From: Oricola sp. | GTDB taxonomy: Bacteria; Pseudomonadota; Alphaproteobacteria; Rhizobiales; Rhizobiaceae | Reading direction: 5' to 3' | DNA: 64,000 nucleotides | Assembly (NCBI RefSeq): GCF_022763245.1 | Contig: NZ_JALEGV010000040.1 | Location: forward strand, 585,069-649,068 | In this document: piece after piece, positions 41,488-51,656 of the stretch | Layout of the letters: each line of letters begins with the position of its first letter | Position numbering within the stretch: the first letter of the stretch is position 1 | Translations under genes and position numbers: made by a program | Notes under the pieces: model-generated | Database searches by the model: none | Told to the model about the DNA's origin: nothing | Seen by the model: the letters and a program-made list of their open reading frames with translations, nothing else

Positions 41488-42196
41488 TGTCTCGAACCTT
41501 TTCACGCACGAGCATGCGGGCGGCGGCGGCCTGTTCGGCGATGCGCTTCGAACGGCCCTCTGCGGATTCCGGCGCCAGCGCGCCGACTGTGACGGAGACC
41601 GTGAACATCGGATCGTGATCCGGTCCGGTGCGCTCCAGCACCTTGTAGACCGGCGTGGCGGCGTGGGCGCGGTGCGCCCATTCCTGCAACTCGGTCTTGG
41701 CGTCGCGGCGCGCCGTCTCGGCATCGACCGCGCGGTCCTTCCAGTAGCGCCGGATGAAGGGACGCACCGCGTCGAGACCGCCCTCCAGATAGATCGTCGC
41801 GATCAGCGATTCGACTACGTCGGCGCGCAGGTTCTTGCGGTGGCTGTCGCGCAGCTGCCGCACGTCGGAGCCGGCACGGATGAAATCGCCGAGCGACAAT
41901 TCGTCGGCGACGGCGGCGAGCGCGTCGGCATTGACGAGTTGGTTGAGCCGAACCGACAATTCGCCCTCATTGGCGTCCTTGAACTCCGCGAACAGCATTT
42001 CGGCGACGCAGAGGCCAAGCACCCGGTCGCCGAGGAATTCCAGCCGTTCGTAGTCGCGTCCGGTGCGGCCCCGCGCGCTCGCATGGGTGAGCGCGCGGTC
42101 GAGGCGTTCGCGGTTCTCGAAGCGGTGGCCGGTCGTCTCCTCCAGCCTTTGCAGCATGTCGGACGACACCCGCGCCCTGGCGTCCGCCTTCGTCAT
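41480..42196 (-). CDS. rnc: Ribonuclease III
   Basis: Double-strand RNA endonuclease, 238 residues. The signature ERLEFLGDRVL is at residues 50-60 and the second acidic site is in ADVVESLIATIYLEGG. A C-terminal double-strand RNA binding domain follows (DAKTELQEWAHRAHAATPVY). Its start overlaps the end of lepB by four bases. Confidence 0.97.
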   Translation of the reverse strand: MTKADARARVSSDMLQRLEETTGHRFENRERLDRALTHASARGRTGRDYERLEFLGDRVLGLCVAEMLFAEFKDANEGELSVRLNQLVNADALAAVADELSLGDFIRAGSDVRQLRDSHRKNLRADVVESLIATIYLEGGLDAVRPFIRRYWKDRAVDAETARRDAKTELQEWAHRAHAATPVYKVLERTGPDHDPMFTVSVTVGALAPESAEGRSKRIAEQAAAARMLVREKVRDND

Positions 42197-42936
42197 TTGG
42201 AGGCGGAGTGGAAGAACCGGTCGAGGCGCAGTTCTGACGGCCAGCGCCAGATTTCGAGCGGCGAAGCGCCACCGGCGATGGAGAAGAAGATGATGTTGGC
42301 GCGGCCGACGAAGTTCTCCAGCGGCACGTAGCCGACGCCGAAGCGGCTGTCGTTGGAGTTGTCGCGATTGTCGCCCATCATGAAATAGTGGCCTTCCGGC
42401 ACCACGAATTCACGCGTGTTGTCGGCCGTGGAGTTGGGCGACAGGTCGAGCGTGCGGTAGCTGACGCCGTTCGGCAGCGTCTCGACATAGACATCGACCG
42501 GGCCGACCTTCTCGGTGACATCCGGATCGTTGATCTGGCCGGTCAGTTCGCGCTTGACCGGCTCGTCATTGATGAAGAGCTGGCCGTTCTTCATCTGGAT
42601 GCGGTCGCCCGGCAGGCCGATGACGCGCTTGATGTAGTCCACATTGGAGACCGGATGCTTGAACACGGCGACATCGCCGCGCTTGGGCGTGCCTTCCCAG
42701 ATCCGGCCGGAGAAGATGTCCGGCGAAAACGGGAGGGAGTGCTTCGAATAGCCATAGGCGAATTTGGAGACGAACAGATAGTCGCCTTCCAGCAGCGTCG
42801 GACGCATCGAACCCGAGGGGATCGAGAAGGGCTGGAAAAGGAGCGTGCGAATGATCAGCGCCAGAATCAGCGCCTGCACGATGACCGATACGGTCTCGCC
42901 CAGCGTACTTTGCTTGGTCTTGGTCTCTTCAGCCAC
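42193..42936 (-). CDS. lepB: Signal peptidase I
   Basis: Membrane serine protease removing Sec/Tat signal peptides. 247 residues. One N-terminal membrane helix (about 15-35), then catalytic S43 (SIPSGSMRPTL) and K103 (YIKRVIGLPGD). GHYFMMGDNRDNSNDSR is the family box. I start it at the GTG 42936 (VAEETKTKQ); a 27-residue upstream extension is in frame but not family-like. Part of the recO-era-rnc-lepB-acpS run. Confidence 0.96.
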   Translation of the reverse strand: MAEETKTKQSTLGETVSVIVQALILALIIRTLLFQPFSIPSGSMRPTLLEGDYLFVSKFAYGYSKHSLPFSPDIFSGRIWEGTPKRGDVAVFKHPVSNVDYIKRVIGLPGDRIQMKNGQLFINDEPVKRELTGQINDPDVTEKVGPVDVYVETLPNGVSYRTLDLSPNSTADNTREFVVPEGHYFMMGDNRDNSNDSRFGVGYVPLENFVGRANIIFFSIAGGASPLEIWRWPSELRLDRFFHSASK

Positions 42937-43038
42937 GAATCTTGTCCCGTCTTTGTGATTTGCGCCGTCGCGTGCGACCGGTCTTAGCGTCTCGGGGTAT
43001 TGGCCGCAATTCCCCAATCCCGCCGGGCGGCGGCGTGT

Positions 43039-43437
43039 CTATTCCGGCAGCGCCTCGATGATCACGAAGGCCTGTGCGAGCGGCATGTCGTCGGTGATTG
43101 TCAGGTGGATGACCGGCCGGTGCCCTGCCGGCATCAGCGTCTCAAGCCGAGCCGCCGCGCCGCCGGTCAGTTGCATGGTGGGCTTTCCGCCCGGCAGGTT
43201 GACCACGCCCATGTCGCGCCAGAAGACGCCCCGCGACAGGCCGGTGCCGAGCGCCTTGGCGCAGGCTTCCTTGGCGGCGAAACGCTTGGCGTAGGAGGCG
43301 GCGCGCATGCGCCTGCGGTCGGACTTGGCGCGTTCGATCTCGGTGAAGACGCGTTCGGTGAACCTTTCCCCGAACCGCTGCAGCGATTTCTCGACCCGTC
43401 GGATGTCGATCAGGTCGCTTCCCAGTCCGACGATCAC
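43039..43437 (-). CDS. acpS: Holo-[acyl-carrier-protein] synthase
   Basis: Transfers 4'-phosphopantetheine from CoA to acyl carrier protein. 132 residues. [18 protein letters not shown] carries the metal Asp, and [14 protein letters not shown] the second acidic ligand. The start is a GTG at 43437, overlapping the stop of the DUF2062 gene by four bases (GTGA). The C-terminus ([18 protein letters not shown]) matches the trimeric AcpS type. Confidence 0.95.
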   Translation of the reverse strand: MIVGLGSDLIDIRRVEKSLQRFGERFTERVFTEIERAKSDRRRMRAASYAKRFAAKEACAKALGTGLSRGVFWRDMGVVNLPGGKPTMQLTGGAAARLETLMPAGHRPVIHLTITDDMPLAQAFVIIEALPE

Positions 43438-44009
43438 GCGCCGAGCTCCGGGTTTTCGGCGGCCGGGCGGAAGGTCTCGAAATGCGTGCGGCGGCGGTGC
43501 TGGAAGGCGGCGACGGCGAAGCGCGTCAGCACGTAAAGGAAGCCCCCGACCGCGAGGCCGAGCGGCACGCCGCCGACGAGCATCGGCTTCAGCAGCGGAT
43601 CCCAGATCGCCATGACCTCGCCCTTGCGCAGGAGCGAGCCGATGTGAACCGAGGACGGGTTGCTGGTGGCGGCGGCTCCCAGGATCGCCGTTCCGGCGCC
43701 GTGGGTGGCCGCCCAGATCGCCGGGAAGGTCAGCGGATTGCCGACCGCGGTGCCGAGCGCCGCGGCGATCATGTTGCCGGCCAGCAGCCAGGCGAGCACG
43801 AAGGCCAGGATGAAGTGAAAGCCCATGAAGGGCGTGAAGGAGGCGAAGGCGCCGGCAGCGACGCCCGCGGCGATCGCATGCGGCGTCGCCTTGATGCGCA
43901 GCATGCGCTTCCAGTAGTAGCGGAACGAACGCGCATAATTGCGGCGCGGAAGCAGCCAGACGCGAAATCTGTTGCCCCAATTCTCGCGTTCCCTGCGTGC
44001 AAAGATCAT
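43434..44009 (-). CDS. DUF2062 membrane protein
   Basis: Conserved membrane protein of unknown function, 191 residues. The domain signature is SPHAIA-type ([20 protein letters not shown] then [18 protein letters not shown]), followed by [19 protein letters not shown] and a C-terminal helix ([20 protein letters not shown]). Two further in-frame Met codons lie upstream (44030, 44066); 44009 gives the usual family start MIFARRER. Coupled to acpS by a GTGA overlap. Confidence 0.85.
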   Translation of the reverse strand: MIFARRERENWGNRFRVWLLPRRNYARSFRYYWKRMLRIKATPHAIAAGVAAGAFASFTPFMGFHFILAFVLAWLLAGNMIAAALGTAVGNPLTFPAIWAATHGAGTAILGAAATSNPSSVHIGSLLRKGEVMAIWDPLLKPMLVGGVPLGLAVGGFLYVLTRFAVAAFQHRRRTHFETFRPAAENPELGA

Positions 44010-44132
44010 TCCGGCCACACTCGACGACATCCGATCGGACCATGGTAAGGGTTCAATCCCCAACACATGGTAACCGGATAGAGATAAGCGGCCTGTGGTC
44101 CCCTATCAAGCAGGCGCGCGACACGCGCGCGG

Positions 44133-44723
44133 CTACAGCCCGCGACTGCCCGGCTTCACCGCCGGTATGGCCTCCAATTCCGGCGGCAATTTGTCTGCCG
44201 GATAGGCCGGAACCTCATATTCGGCGAGCGCGATCAGCGGTACGCCGACCTCCGCCTTGCCGGCCGAGCGGTCGATCAGGCAGCCGGCCGCCAGGACGTT
44301 CGCGCCGAGCGCCTTCAGGCTTTCGACCGTTTCGCGGATCGAAAGGCCGGTGGTGACGATGTCCTCGATGATGACGACGCGGGCGCCCTCGGGAATTTCG
44401 AAGCGGCGCAGCTTGAAGACGCCGTCCTGCCGCTCGACCCAGATCGCCGGGGCGCCGAGATGGCGCGAGGTCTCGTAGGCCGGAATGATGCCGCCGACGG
44501 CCGGGCCGACCACATATTCGATCTCGCCGACGCCTGCCGCCGTGATCTTGCCGGCGAGCGCCTTGCACAGCGTCTCGGTCTTGTCCGGATGCATGAAGAC
44601 GCGGGCCTTTTGCAGGAAGACGGGGCTGCGCAGCCCCGACGTCAGGATGAAATGCCCGTGCATCACCGCGCCGGCGCTTTCGAAGACCTTCAGCACGTCC
44701 TCGGTTGTCATGTCCTGCGTCAT
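44133..44723 (-). CDS. pyrE: Orotate phosphoribosyltransferase
   Basis: Orotate plus PRPP to OMP in pyrimidine synthesis. 196 residues. The PRPP loop is [13 protein letters not shown] (116-128). [20 protein letters not shown] and [20 protein letters not shown] are typical. It starts 13 bases after the rsh stop, in the order rsh-pyrE known from other Rhizobiales. Confidence 0.97.
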   Translation of the reverse strand: MTQDMTTEDVLKVFESAGAVMHGHFILTSGLRSPVFLQKARVFMHPDKTETLCKALAGKITAAGVGEIEYVVGPAVGGIIPAYETSRHLGAPAIWVERQDGVFKLRRFEIPEGARVVIIEDIVTTGLSIRETVESLKALGANVLAAGCLIDRSAGKAEVGVPLIALAEYEVPAYPADKLPPELEAIPAVKPGSRGL

Positions 44724-44736
44724 TGTCGCTCCCGCT

Positions 44737-46995
44737 CTAGCCGCTCGCCCGTTCCACGGTGGAGACCGCCTCGGCCTCGCGCAGGCCGGCGATCACGCCG
44801 TTGAGATGTTTCAGGTCCCAGACCTCCAGGCTGAATACCATCTCGGTGAAGTCCGGTGCAGTGCGCACCATGGAAAGGGTGTGGATGTTGGCGTCGAGCT
44901 GGCCGATGATCAGCGCGATCTCGGCGAGCGAGCCCGGCGCGTTGATCGCGGTGACGACGATCTGCGCGGCAAAGCGGCGCTTCTCAAGCCCCTCGATGTC
45001 CCAGCGCACGTCGATCCAGCGCTCAGGCTGGTCGTCATAGGCGGCGAGCGCCGGAGACTGGATCGGATAGACGGTGATGCCCTTGCCCGGCGTGGAGATG
45101 CCGATGATCCGGTCGCCCGGCACCGCCCCTTCCGGCGAGAAGCGCACCGGCATGTCGCTGGCGGCGCCGCGGATGGGGATCGCGCGGTTGATCGCCTCGC
45201 GCGCGGCGACGCCTTGGGCGTCGGGGGACGCCGCATCGCCCGGAATGCGGAACATCATGCCTTCGGCGTTGGTCAGGTTGAACCAGCCGTCGCCTTCCGC
45301 CCCGCCCGCCGGTATCGAGGCGTTGCGGCTGCCCTGATAGTCCGGGAAGACCGCGCGCACGACATCGTCGGAGGGGATTTCGCCGCGCCCGACGGCGGCG
45401 AGCACGTCGTCGACCTCCTTGTGGCCGAGCCGCTTGACGCCGCGCTTCAGGATGTCGCGCGAGAAGGCCTCGCCCGCCCGCTCGAAGGCGCGTTCGAGGA
45501 TGCGGTGGCCGAGGCCGGCATATTGCTTGCGCACCGCCATGCGCGACGCGCGGCGGATCGCGGCGCGCGCCTTGCCGGTGACGACGACATGCTCCCAGGC
45601 GGCCGGCGGCGTCTGCGCGTTGGAGCGCACGACCTCCACCTCGTCGCCGTTCTGCAGGCGCGTGACCAGCGGCATGATGCGGCCGTTGATCTTGGCCCCG
45701 ACGCAGGAATTGCCGATGTCGGTGTGGACCGCATAGGCGAAATCGACAGGCGTGGCGCCGCGCGGCAGCGCGATCAGCCGACCCTTGGGCGTGAAACAGA
45801 AGACCTGGTCCTGGAACAGCTCCAGCTTGGTGTGCTCGAGGAACTCTTCCGCGTTGTCGCCTTCCGAGAGGGATTCGATGGTGCGGCGCAGCCAGGCATA
45901 GGCGTTGGAATCCTTGGAGATTCCGCCGCCCGCATCTTGCCCGTTCGCCTTCTCGGCGGCCGGCTTGTCCTTGTAGATCGCATGGGCGGCGACGCCGTAT
46001 TCGGCGACCTCGTGCATCTCGCGGGTGCGGATCTGCAGTTCGACGCGCTGCTTCGACGGCCCGACGATGGTCGTGTGGATGGAACGGTAGTCGTTCTGCT
46101 TCGGCGTCGAGATGTAGTCCTTGAAGCGGCCGGGCACGGTGTTCCACTTGCGGTGAACGACGCCCAGCGCTCGGTAGCAGTCGTCGACCTTGTCGACGAT
46201 GATGCGGAAGCCGAAGACGTCGGACAGCTGCTCGAAGGAGAGCGCCTTGGATTCCATCTTGCGGAACACCGACCAGGGCTTCTTCTGGCGACTGTAGACC
46301 TCGGCCTCGATGCCGTTTTCGGCGAGCCGGTCCTTCAGCGTCACGGTGATGTCGCCGAGCGTCTCGCGGTTGTATTCGCCCAGTTCGGCGAGCCGGTCGG
46401 TGATGGTGCGGTAGGCTTCCGGGTTGATGTGGCGGAAGGCCAGATCCTCCAGTTCCTCGCGCATGTCCTGCATGCCCATGCGGCCGGCGAGCGGCGCATA
46501 GATGTCCATCGTCTCCTCGGCGATGCGCGCGCGCTTGTGCGGTGGCACGTAGTCGAGGGTGCGCATGTTGTGCAGCCGGTCGGCGAGCTTGACCAGCAGG
46601 ACGCGCACGTCGTCGGCGATGGCGAGCAGTAGCTTGCGCAGGTTTTCCGCCTGGGCGGCGCGCTTGGAGACGAGGTCCAGCTTCTTCAGCTTGGTCAGGC
46701 CTTCGACGAGACGGCCGATGTCCTCGCCGAACATCTCCTCGATCTCGCGGCGCGTCGCCGAGGTGTCCTCGATCGTGTCGTGCAGGAGGCCGACGGCGAC
46801 CGTGCTCTCGTCGAGATGCATCTCGGTCAGAATCGCGGCGACTTCGAGCGGATGGGAGAAATAGGGATCGCCGGACGCGCGCTTCTGGTCGCCGTGCTTC
46901 TGCATGGCGTAGACATACGCCTTGTTCAGCAGAGCCTCGTTGACCTGTGGCTTGTAGCGCTGAATGCGTTCCACAAGCTCGTACTGGCGCATCAT
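44737..46995 (-). CDS. rsh: Bifunctional (p)ppGpp synthetase/hydrolase Rsh
   Basis: Stringent-response enzyme of alphaproteobacteria, 752 residues. The N-terminal HD hydrolase has H72-D73 ([10 protein letters not shown]). The synthetase domain has [20 protein letters not shown] and [24 protein letters not shown] domain ([20 protein letters not shown]) and a C-terminal ACT domain ([20 protein letters not shown]) follow. Both catalytic domains look intact. It lies downstream of rpoZ behind a strong terminator. Confidence 0.97.
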   Translation of the reverse strand: MMRQYELVERIQRYKPQVNEALLNKAYVYAMQKHGDQKRASGDPYFSHPLEVAAILTEMHLDESTVAVGLLHDTIEDTSATRREIEEMFGEDIGRLVEGLTKLKKLDLVSKRAAQAENLRKLLLAIADDVRVLLVKLADRLHNMRTLDYVPPHKRARIAEETMDIYAPLAGRMGMQDMREELEDLAFRHINPEAYRTITDRLAELGEYNRETLGDITVTLKDRLAENGIEAEVYSRQKKPWSVFRKMESKALSFEQLSDVFGFRIIVDKVDDCYRALGVVHRKWNTVPGRFKDYISTPKQNDYRSIHTTIVGPSKQRVELQIRTREMHEVAEYGVAAHAIYKDKPAAEKANGQDAGGGISKDSNAYAWLRRTIESLSEGDNAEEFLEHTKLELFQDQVFCFTPKGRLIALPRGATPVDFAYAVHTDIGNSCVGAKINGRIMPLVTRLQNGDEVEVVRSNAQTPPAAWEHVVVTGKARAAIRRASRMAVRKQYAGLGHRILERAFERAGEAFSRDILKRGVKRLGHKEVDDVLAAVGRGEIPSDDVVRAVFPDYQGSRNASIPAGGAEGDGWFNLTNAEGMMFRIPGDAASPDAQGVAAREAINRAIPIRGAASDMPVRFSPEGAVPGDRIIGISTPGKGITVYPIQSPALAAYDDQPERWIDVRWDIEGLEKRRFAAQIVVTAINAPGSLAEIALIIGQLDANIHTLSMVRTAPDFTEMVFSLEVWDLKHLNGVIAGLREAEAVSTVERASG

Positions 46996-47013
46996 CGGCG
47001 CGTCACCCCCATC

Positions 47014-47046
47014 AAAAAAAGCGCGCGGACAGAGCTGTCCGCGCGC
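47014..47046 (-). terminator. Intrinsic terminator after rpoZ
   Basis: GCGCGCGGACA-GAGC-TGTCCGCGCGC is a perfect 11-bp stem. On the minus strand it is followed by seven T residues. It lies 45 bases after the rpoZ stop and 19 before the rsh start. Confidence 0.9.
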
Positions 47047-47090
47047 TTCATATAACCATCATTCGACGATCGGTGAAGATCGTCGAGAGA

Positions 47091-47471
47091 TCAGAGGTCG
47101 TCGGATTTTTCCGGCGGGACGAGGCCTTCGATACCGGCCAGGAGCTCTTCTTCGGACATGCGGTCGAAGGTGAGAGCCTCCGGAGCGTCGGCGGTGTCGG
47201 CCATGTCGGCGGCGTCCACGACGTCGCTTTCCGGCTCGTCCACCTCGACATGCTTCTGCAGCGAGTGGATCAGGTCCTCGCGCAGATCGCCTGGCGACAG
47301 GGTCTGGTCGGCGATTTCACGCAGCGCCACGACAGGGTTCTTGTCGTTGTCGCGATCGACCGTGATCGAGGCGCCCTGGGAGACCTGGCGGGCGCGGTGC
47401 GCGGCCAGGAGAACGAGATCGAAACGGTTCTCGACCTTGTCGATGCAGTCTTCGACGGTAACGCGAGCCAT
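47091..47471 (-). CDS. rpoZ: RNA polymerase omega subunit
   Basis: Small RNA polymerase subunit, 126 residues. The N-terminus [20 protein letters not shown] then [10 protein letters not shown] is diagnostic, with [11 protein letters not shown]. The C-terminal 60 residues are an acidic tail ([18 protein letters not shown]) common in Rhizobiales. Omega helps ppGpp act on polymerase, and the gene sits next to rsh. Confidence 0.97.
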   Translation of the reverse strand: MARVTVEDCIDKVENRFDLVLLAAHRARQVSQGASITVDRDNDKNPVVALREIADQTLSPGDLREDLIHSLQKHVEVDEPESDVVDAADMADTADAPEALTFDRMSEEELLAGIEGLVPPEKSDDL

Positions 47472-47533
47472 ATTGCGTTTCCCCTACGTCAATTGTGTGT
47501 GGAAAATCGTATCCATAAGGATGTCTTCGCGCC

Positions 47534-47562
47534 GCTATACCGCGAACTCGTGGCCGGCGCAA
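47534..47562 (-). promoter_or_regulatory. Candidate rpoZ promoter
   Basis: On the minus strand TTGCGC (47557-47562) and TATAGC (47534-47539) are separated by 17 bases, about 65 bases before the rpoZ start. Good sigma-70-type match. Confidence 0.45.
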
Positions 47563-47724
47563 CTTCATTGCGGTCAAGCACGCCAATGCGGCACGAACAT
47601 GGCAGCAAGCCACAAAACAGCCCCTTTTGGCGGTGCATGCTAAAATTCTGTTTGCGATACGGCTTCCTTAATGGAATGCCGATATGATTGTCGGTTCAAT
47701 GCATATTCCAGAGGATCATGCCTC

Positions 47725-48318
47725 ATGTTTGATTCACGCGAGAAAGTTGCCCTGTTCATCGACGGCGCCAATCTCTACGCCGCAGCCAAGTCGCTGGGCT
47801 TCGACATCGACTACCGCAAGTTGCTGAAGGCCTTCCAGGAGCGTGGATACTTGCTGCGCGCCTATTATTACACCGCCTTGGTCGAGGATCAGGAGTATTC
47901 CTCGATCCGACCGCTGATCGACTGGCTCGACTACAATGGATACAAGGTGGTCACCAAGCCGGCCAAGGAATTCACCGATTCCACCGGCCGCCGCAAGATC
48001 AAGGGCAACATGGACATCGAGCTGACGATCGACGCCATGGAGCTGGCGGACGCGGTCGACCATTTCGTCATCTTCTCCGGCGACGGCGATTTCCGCTCGC
48101 TCGTCGAGGCGCTGCAGCGGCGCGGCCGCAAGGTCTCCGTGGTCTCCACACTGTCGACCCAGCCGCCGATGATCGCCGACGACCTGCGCAGACAGGCCGA
48201 CCACTTCATCGACCTGAAGGCGCTGCGCGAAGAGATCGGCCGCGACCCATCGGAGCGCCCGGCCCCGCGCACGTCCCACCATCACGACGATGACGACGAG
48301 GACGATCAGGACTACTGA
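47725..48318 (+). CDS. NYN-domain protein (LabA/DUF88 type)
   Basis: PIN-like NYN-domain protein, a probable RNase, 197 residues. The acidic site residues are in VALFIDGANLYAAAKSLGFD, KGNMDIELTIDAMELA and VIFSGDGDFRSLVEAL, as in the TIGR00288/LabA group. The tail ends in His and Asp runs (SHHHDDDDEDDQDY). The ATG at 47725 follows GAGGA. Divergent from rpoZ, the conserved position of this gene in Rhizobiales. Confidence 0.9.
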   Translation: MFDSREKVALFIDGANLYAAAKSLGFDIDYRKLLKAFQERGYLLRAYYYTALVEDQEYSSIRPLIDWLDYNGYKVVTKPAKEFTDSTGRRKIKGNMDIELTIDAMELADAVDHFVIFSGDGDFRSLVEALQRRGRKVSVVSTLSTQPPMIADDLRRQADHFIDLKALREEIGRDPSERPAPRTSHHHDDDDEDDQDY

Positions 48319-48330
48319 TCGCCTGCCTCA

Positions 48331-48999
48331 GTGTCCGCTGCCCCCTGCCCTGCCGATCCCGCGCCAGATTGCGCGCGCTGTTCGCGCCTGCATGAGTTCA
48401 TCGCGGGATGGCGGGTGCGCGAGCCTGACTGGCACAATGCGCCCGTGGCGACTTGGCTGCCGCCGGAAGGCGCAAGCGGCGTGCGGCTGCTGATCATCGG
48501 ACTCGCCCCGGGCCTGCGCGGCGCCAACAGAACCGGCCGCCCCTTCACCGGCGATTTTTCGGGCGACCTGCTCTACGCAACGCTGACCCGCCACGGCCTC
48601 GCCGAAGGGGTGTTCGAGAGCCGCCCCGACGACGGGCTTCGGCTGAAAGGCGTCGCGATCACCAACGCCGTTCGCTGCTTGCCGCCGGAGAACAAGCCGA
48701 CAGCGGCCGAGATCAACGCCTGCCGGCCGTTCCTTGTCGAGACGATACGGAGGATGGGCGACCTGCGCGGCATTCTGACGCTGGGCAAGATCGCCCATGA
48801 TTCCACGGTGCGCGCCCTGAACGCACGTCTGGCCGAGCATCCGTTCCGGCACGGCGCGACAACGGAAATCGACGGAATTTCAATCATTTCGAGCTATCAC
48901 TGCTCACGCTACAACATCAACACCGGACGGCTGACGCCGGAAATGTTCGAACGCGTCATCCTCGACGCGAAGCGCATCGTTCTGGCGGACAAGCGCTGA
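48331..48999 (+). CDS. Uracil-DNA glycosylase, family 5-like (UdgB)
   Basis: Base-excision repair enzyme, 222 residues. Motif 1 is GLAPGLRGANRTGRPFTGD (57-75) and motif 2 is HCSRYNINTGR near the C-terminus; both are marks of the thermostable Fe-S UDG type 5. Cys near the start (CPADPAPDCARC) and in ITNAVRCLPPENK would hold the 4Fe-4S cluster. The start is GTG 48331, 12 bases after the NYN gene, without a clear ribosome binding site. An Asn/Ala-variant active site widens substrate range in this family. Confidence 0.88.
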   Translation: MSAAPCPADPAPDCARCSRLHEFIAGWRVREPDWHNAPVATWLPPEGASGVRLLIIGLAPGLRGANRTGRPFTGDFSGDLLYATLTRHGLAEGVFESRPDDGLRLKGVAITNAVRCLPPENKPTAAEINACRPFLVETIRRMGDLRGILTLGKIAHDSTVRALNARLAEHPFRHGATTEIDGISIISSYHCSRYNINTGRLTPEMFERVILDAKRIVLADKR

Positions 49000-49153
49000 C
49001 GGCCGGAATTTCCGAGACTTCGTCCGGCGCCCACTCGATTTCTGTGAAAGACACGGCCTGAAGAGGCGACGGAATCTTTGCGTGACGCAGACATTCCCTT
49101 AGGTTACTCAAGTGTCATTCGATCTCCGACGAGACCAAGCAAGGGGGAATTCC

Positions 49154-50128
49154 ATGTTCAAACTCACCGTCAACACGCTCGCGGCCGCCGCAGTGGCCAT
49201 GATCTGCACCGGCGCGGCACAGGCAGAGACGAAAATCCTCGTCGGACTGACCGCCGGCGGCGGCTACGATTTCGCGGCCCGCCTGATGGCACCGTTCCTC
49301 GAAAAGCATCTGGGCGAAGGCGAGACGGTGATCGTGCAGAACGTGCCGGGCGCCTCCAGCCTCAACCTCGCGCGCCAGATGCAGGTCTCCGAAGCGGATG
49401 ACGAGATCGGCCTCGTGCTCGCCAGCCAGATCGTCAAGGCGCGGCTGGATCCGGAAACGGTTGCGGTGGATTTCTCGTCGTTCAACTGGGTCGGCAGCCT
49501 GAATTCGGCGACGAGCGTCTGCATCACCTCCAAGGCGTCCGGCATCGACACGCTGGACAAGATGGTGACGGCCGACGCCAAGATCGGCGCCACCTCGAAG
49601 GCCGGCGCGTTCTACGAGCTCGCGGCGATCATCAAGGGCGCCTTCGACGCGAAATACGAGATCATCACCGGCTTCAAGGGGCTGACCGACATCGAGGCGG
49701 CCATCGAACGCGGCGAGATCGACGGCTATTGCGGCACCCAGCTCGACCGCTACGTGCGCAACAACCAGCAGGAAACGCATTTCGTGATCGGCTCGCTCGG
49801 CAAGGATGTCGAGGTCGATGGCACGACCATCCCGAGCTTCATGTCGCAGGCGAAGACCGAAGAGGACAAGGCGGCCATCGCGCTCTACGCCACGAGCGAC
49901 CGGGTGTATTATCCCTTCCTGATTGCGCCGGGCGCCTCCGAGGAAGCCGTCAAGAAGTATCAGGACGCCTTCGCGGCGGTGATCGAAGATCCGGAGTTCC
50001 TTGAGGAAGCCGCTTCCTACTATTCAAGCATCGACGCGATGAACGGCCCCGCGCTGGCAGAGCAGATCCAGGCAGTCGCGGACGCCGATGCCTCGACGGT
50101 GGAACACCTGACCGATATGCTCCAGTAG
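49154..50128 (+). CDS. TctC-like solute-binding protein (module A)
   Basis: Periplasmic binding protein for a TTT system, 324 residues. Signal peptide cleaved after GAAQA near residue 22. ILVGLTAGGGYDFAARLMAP is the ligand loop; NVPGASSLNLARQM and WVGSLNSATSVCITSKASGI follow. It is clearly paralogous to the module B protein (WIGSLANETSVCVTTKASGI) and less like the classical TctC at 11501-12502. AAGGGGGAATTCC precedes the ATG. First gene of a three-gene run with a ligase and a TctA-TctB fusion. Confidence 0.9.
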   Translation: MFKLTVNTLAAAAVAMICTGAAQAETKILVGLTAGGGYDFAARLMAPFLEKHLGEGETVIVQNVPGASSLNLARQMQVSEADDEIGLVLASQIVKARLDPETVAVDFSSFNWVGSLNSATSVCITSKASGIDTLDKMVTADAKIGATSKAGAFYELAAIIKGAFDAKYEIITGFKGLTDIEAAIERGEIDGYCGTQLDRYVRNNQQETHFVIGSLGKDVEVDGTTIPSFMSQAKTEEDKAAIALYATSDRVYYPFLIAPGASEEAVKKYQDAFAAVIEDPEFLEEAASYYSSIDAMNGPALAEQIQAVADADASTVEHLTDMLQ

Positions 50129-50149
50129 AATCGGGGTATTCGACGGATC

Positions 50150-51652
50150 ATGTCACTGGAACACAATGTCGGGAGCGCGTTGCTGCAGGCGGCGCGACGT
50201 TATGGCAACAAGCCTGCGATCATGCTGCACGCGGGTCCGCTCAGCTACGCCTCCTTCGGCCAACTGGTCCATGGACTGACCGGCCTGCTGCGCAACAAGG
50301 GGGTCGGTCGCGGCTCCTGCGTGGCGATCCAGCTCGATGATCCGTCCGGCGTGCTGGTGTGCATCGCCGCAGCCTCGCTTCTCGGCGCCGCCTGGACCGA
50401 CGGCAAGCCGGGAAGCCTTCACGTGATCGCCGAGAACGTCACGCATACGCTCGTCTCCCAAAGGCCGCCTGCCGACGTTCCTACCGCCGGCACCGTGGTG
50501 GTCGTCAACCCGACCGCGATCGCAGCCGCCAACCGGGGCGGCGGATTGCCTCTGGGGACCACGGACGGCTTCGCAAACGCATCCGACATGTCCCGGATGG
50601 GCATCTCGTCGGGCTCGACGGGCGACCGCAAGGCGATCTGGATCACGGCCGAATCGGAGTGGAAGCGCATCCAGTGGCGGTGGGAAGCCGCCAAGGACCT
50701 TGCAGCCCCGACCTGCTGGTGCATGTTCCCGCCCAAGTCGGGGATGGGCTCGAACACCAGAATCCAGACGCTGCTCGACGGCGGCCTGTTGATCGAGACG
50801 ATTACCAACGACCTGTTCAGACGGGGAAAGGTCGACATGGTCGTGGGCTCCCCGGCCCAGTTGGCCACGTTCATGCGCAGCCTCGATCAACGAGGGATCA
50901 ACACGACCCTTCCACTCGTCATGGTGGGTGGCAGCCGCCCGGGTACGGAATTCCTGCGCAACCTGCGCAAGCGCTTCAAGAAGGTCGCGATCTTCTACGG
51001 CTCGACGGAGATGGGCAACATCGCCGAATATGCGCAGGCCACGCGTTCGAACTACGACGGGCGGCTGAAGGTCTCGAAAGACATGCATATCGAGGTCGTC
51101 GACGATGACGGCGCGCCCGTTCCGGCGGGAGAAATCGGTCATCTGCGGATGAAATCGGATCTCGGCCTGCCGCACTATTTCGACGAGGAGACGAACGCCA
51201 GGGCCATTCGGGACGGATGGTACTATTCCGGAGACACCGGACGGTTTTCCTCGGACGGGTACCTGTTCATCGAGGGGCGCAGCGACGATACGGTCAATAT
51301 CGGCGGCACGAAGGTCAACATCCTGACCTATGACGATTTCGTCACCTCCTTCGACGGCGTCGAGGACGGCTACGCGTTCCTCAAGCCCGACGATCTCGGC
51401 GTGGACAGGATCAACCTGATGGTGCGTTTCAAGGCCGGCGTCGATCCCCACGCGCAGGCCACGCGGCTGATGGAAAGCATGGTGGCCGCACGGGAGATCC
51501 GGGTGCCGCCCGGGATGATCTACGCGTCCAAGGAGGTTCCGCGCACCGACACCGGCAAGCCTGTGCGGCGCGAGGCCCTGCAGCTCAGCGAAACCCTGGA
51601 ACCCGTTCTGGTGACGGAGAAGTCGTCCTCGGCGAAAGCGCACCAGGGTTGA
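50150..51652 (+). CDS. AMP-forming acyl-CoA synthetase/ligase (module A)
   Basis: Adenylate-forming enzyme, 500 residues. The ATP loop is SSGSTGDRKAIW (153-164), the adenine motif YGSTEMGNIAEY, then WYYSGDTGRFSSDGYLFIEG and the C-terminal VPRTDTGKPVRREAL with the catalytic Lys. The acid-binding pocket cannot be assigned. It lies 21 bases after the binding protein and four before the TctA-TctB gene, so it is part of the transport operon. It probably activates the imported acid to its CoA thioester. Confidence 0.9.
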   Translation: MSLEHNVGSALLQAARRYGNKPAIMLHAGPLSYASFGQLVHGLTGLLRNKGVGRGSCVAIQLDDPSGVLVCIAAASLLGAAWTDGKPGSLHVIAENVTHTLVSQRPPADVPTAGTVVVVNPTAIAAANRGGGLPLGTTDGFANASDMSRMGISSGSTGDRKAIWITAESEWKRIQWRWEAAKDLAAPTCWCMFPPKSGMGSNTRIQTLLDGGLLIETITNDLFRRGKVDMVVGSPAQLATFMRSLDQRGINTTLPLVMVGGSRPGTEFLRNLRKRFKKVAIFYGSTEMGNIAEYAQATRSNYDGRLKVSKDMHIEVVDDDGAPVPAGEIGHLRMKSDLGLPHYFDEETNARAIRDGWYYSGDTGRFSSDGYLFIEGRSDDTVNIGGTKVNILTYDDFVTSFDGVEDGYAFLKPDDLGVDRINLMVRFKAGVDPHAQATRLMESMVAAREIRVPPGMIYASKEVPRTDTGKPVRREALQLSETLEPVLVTEKSSSAKAHQG

Positions 51653-51656
51653 TCGA

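Noticed and set aside
44045..44070. GGGTTCAATCCCC, like a tRNA T-arm
   Set aside because: No acceptor stem, D-arm or anticodon arm can be folded around it and no CCA end follows.
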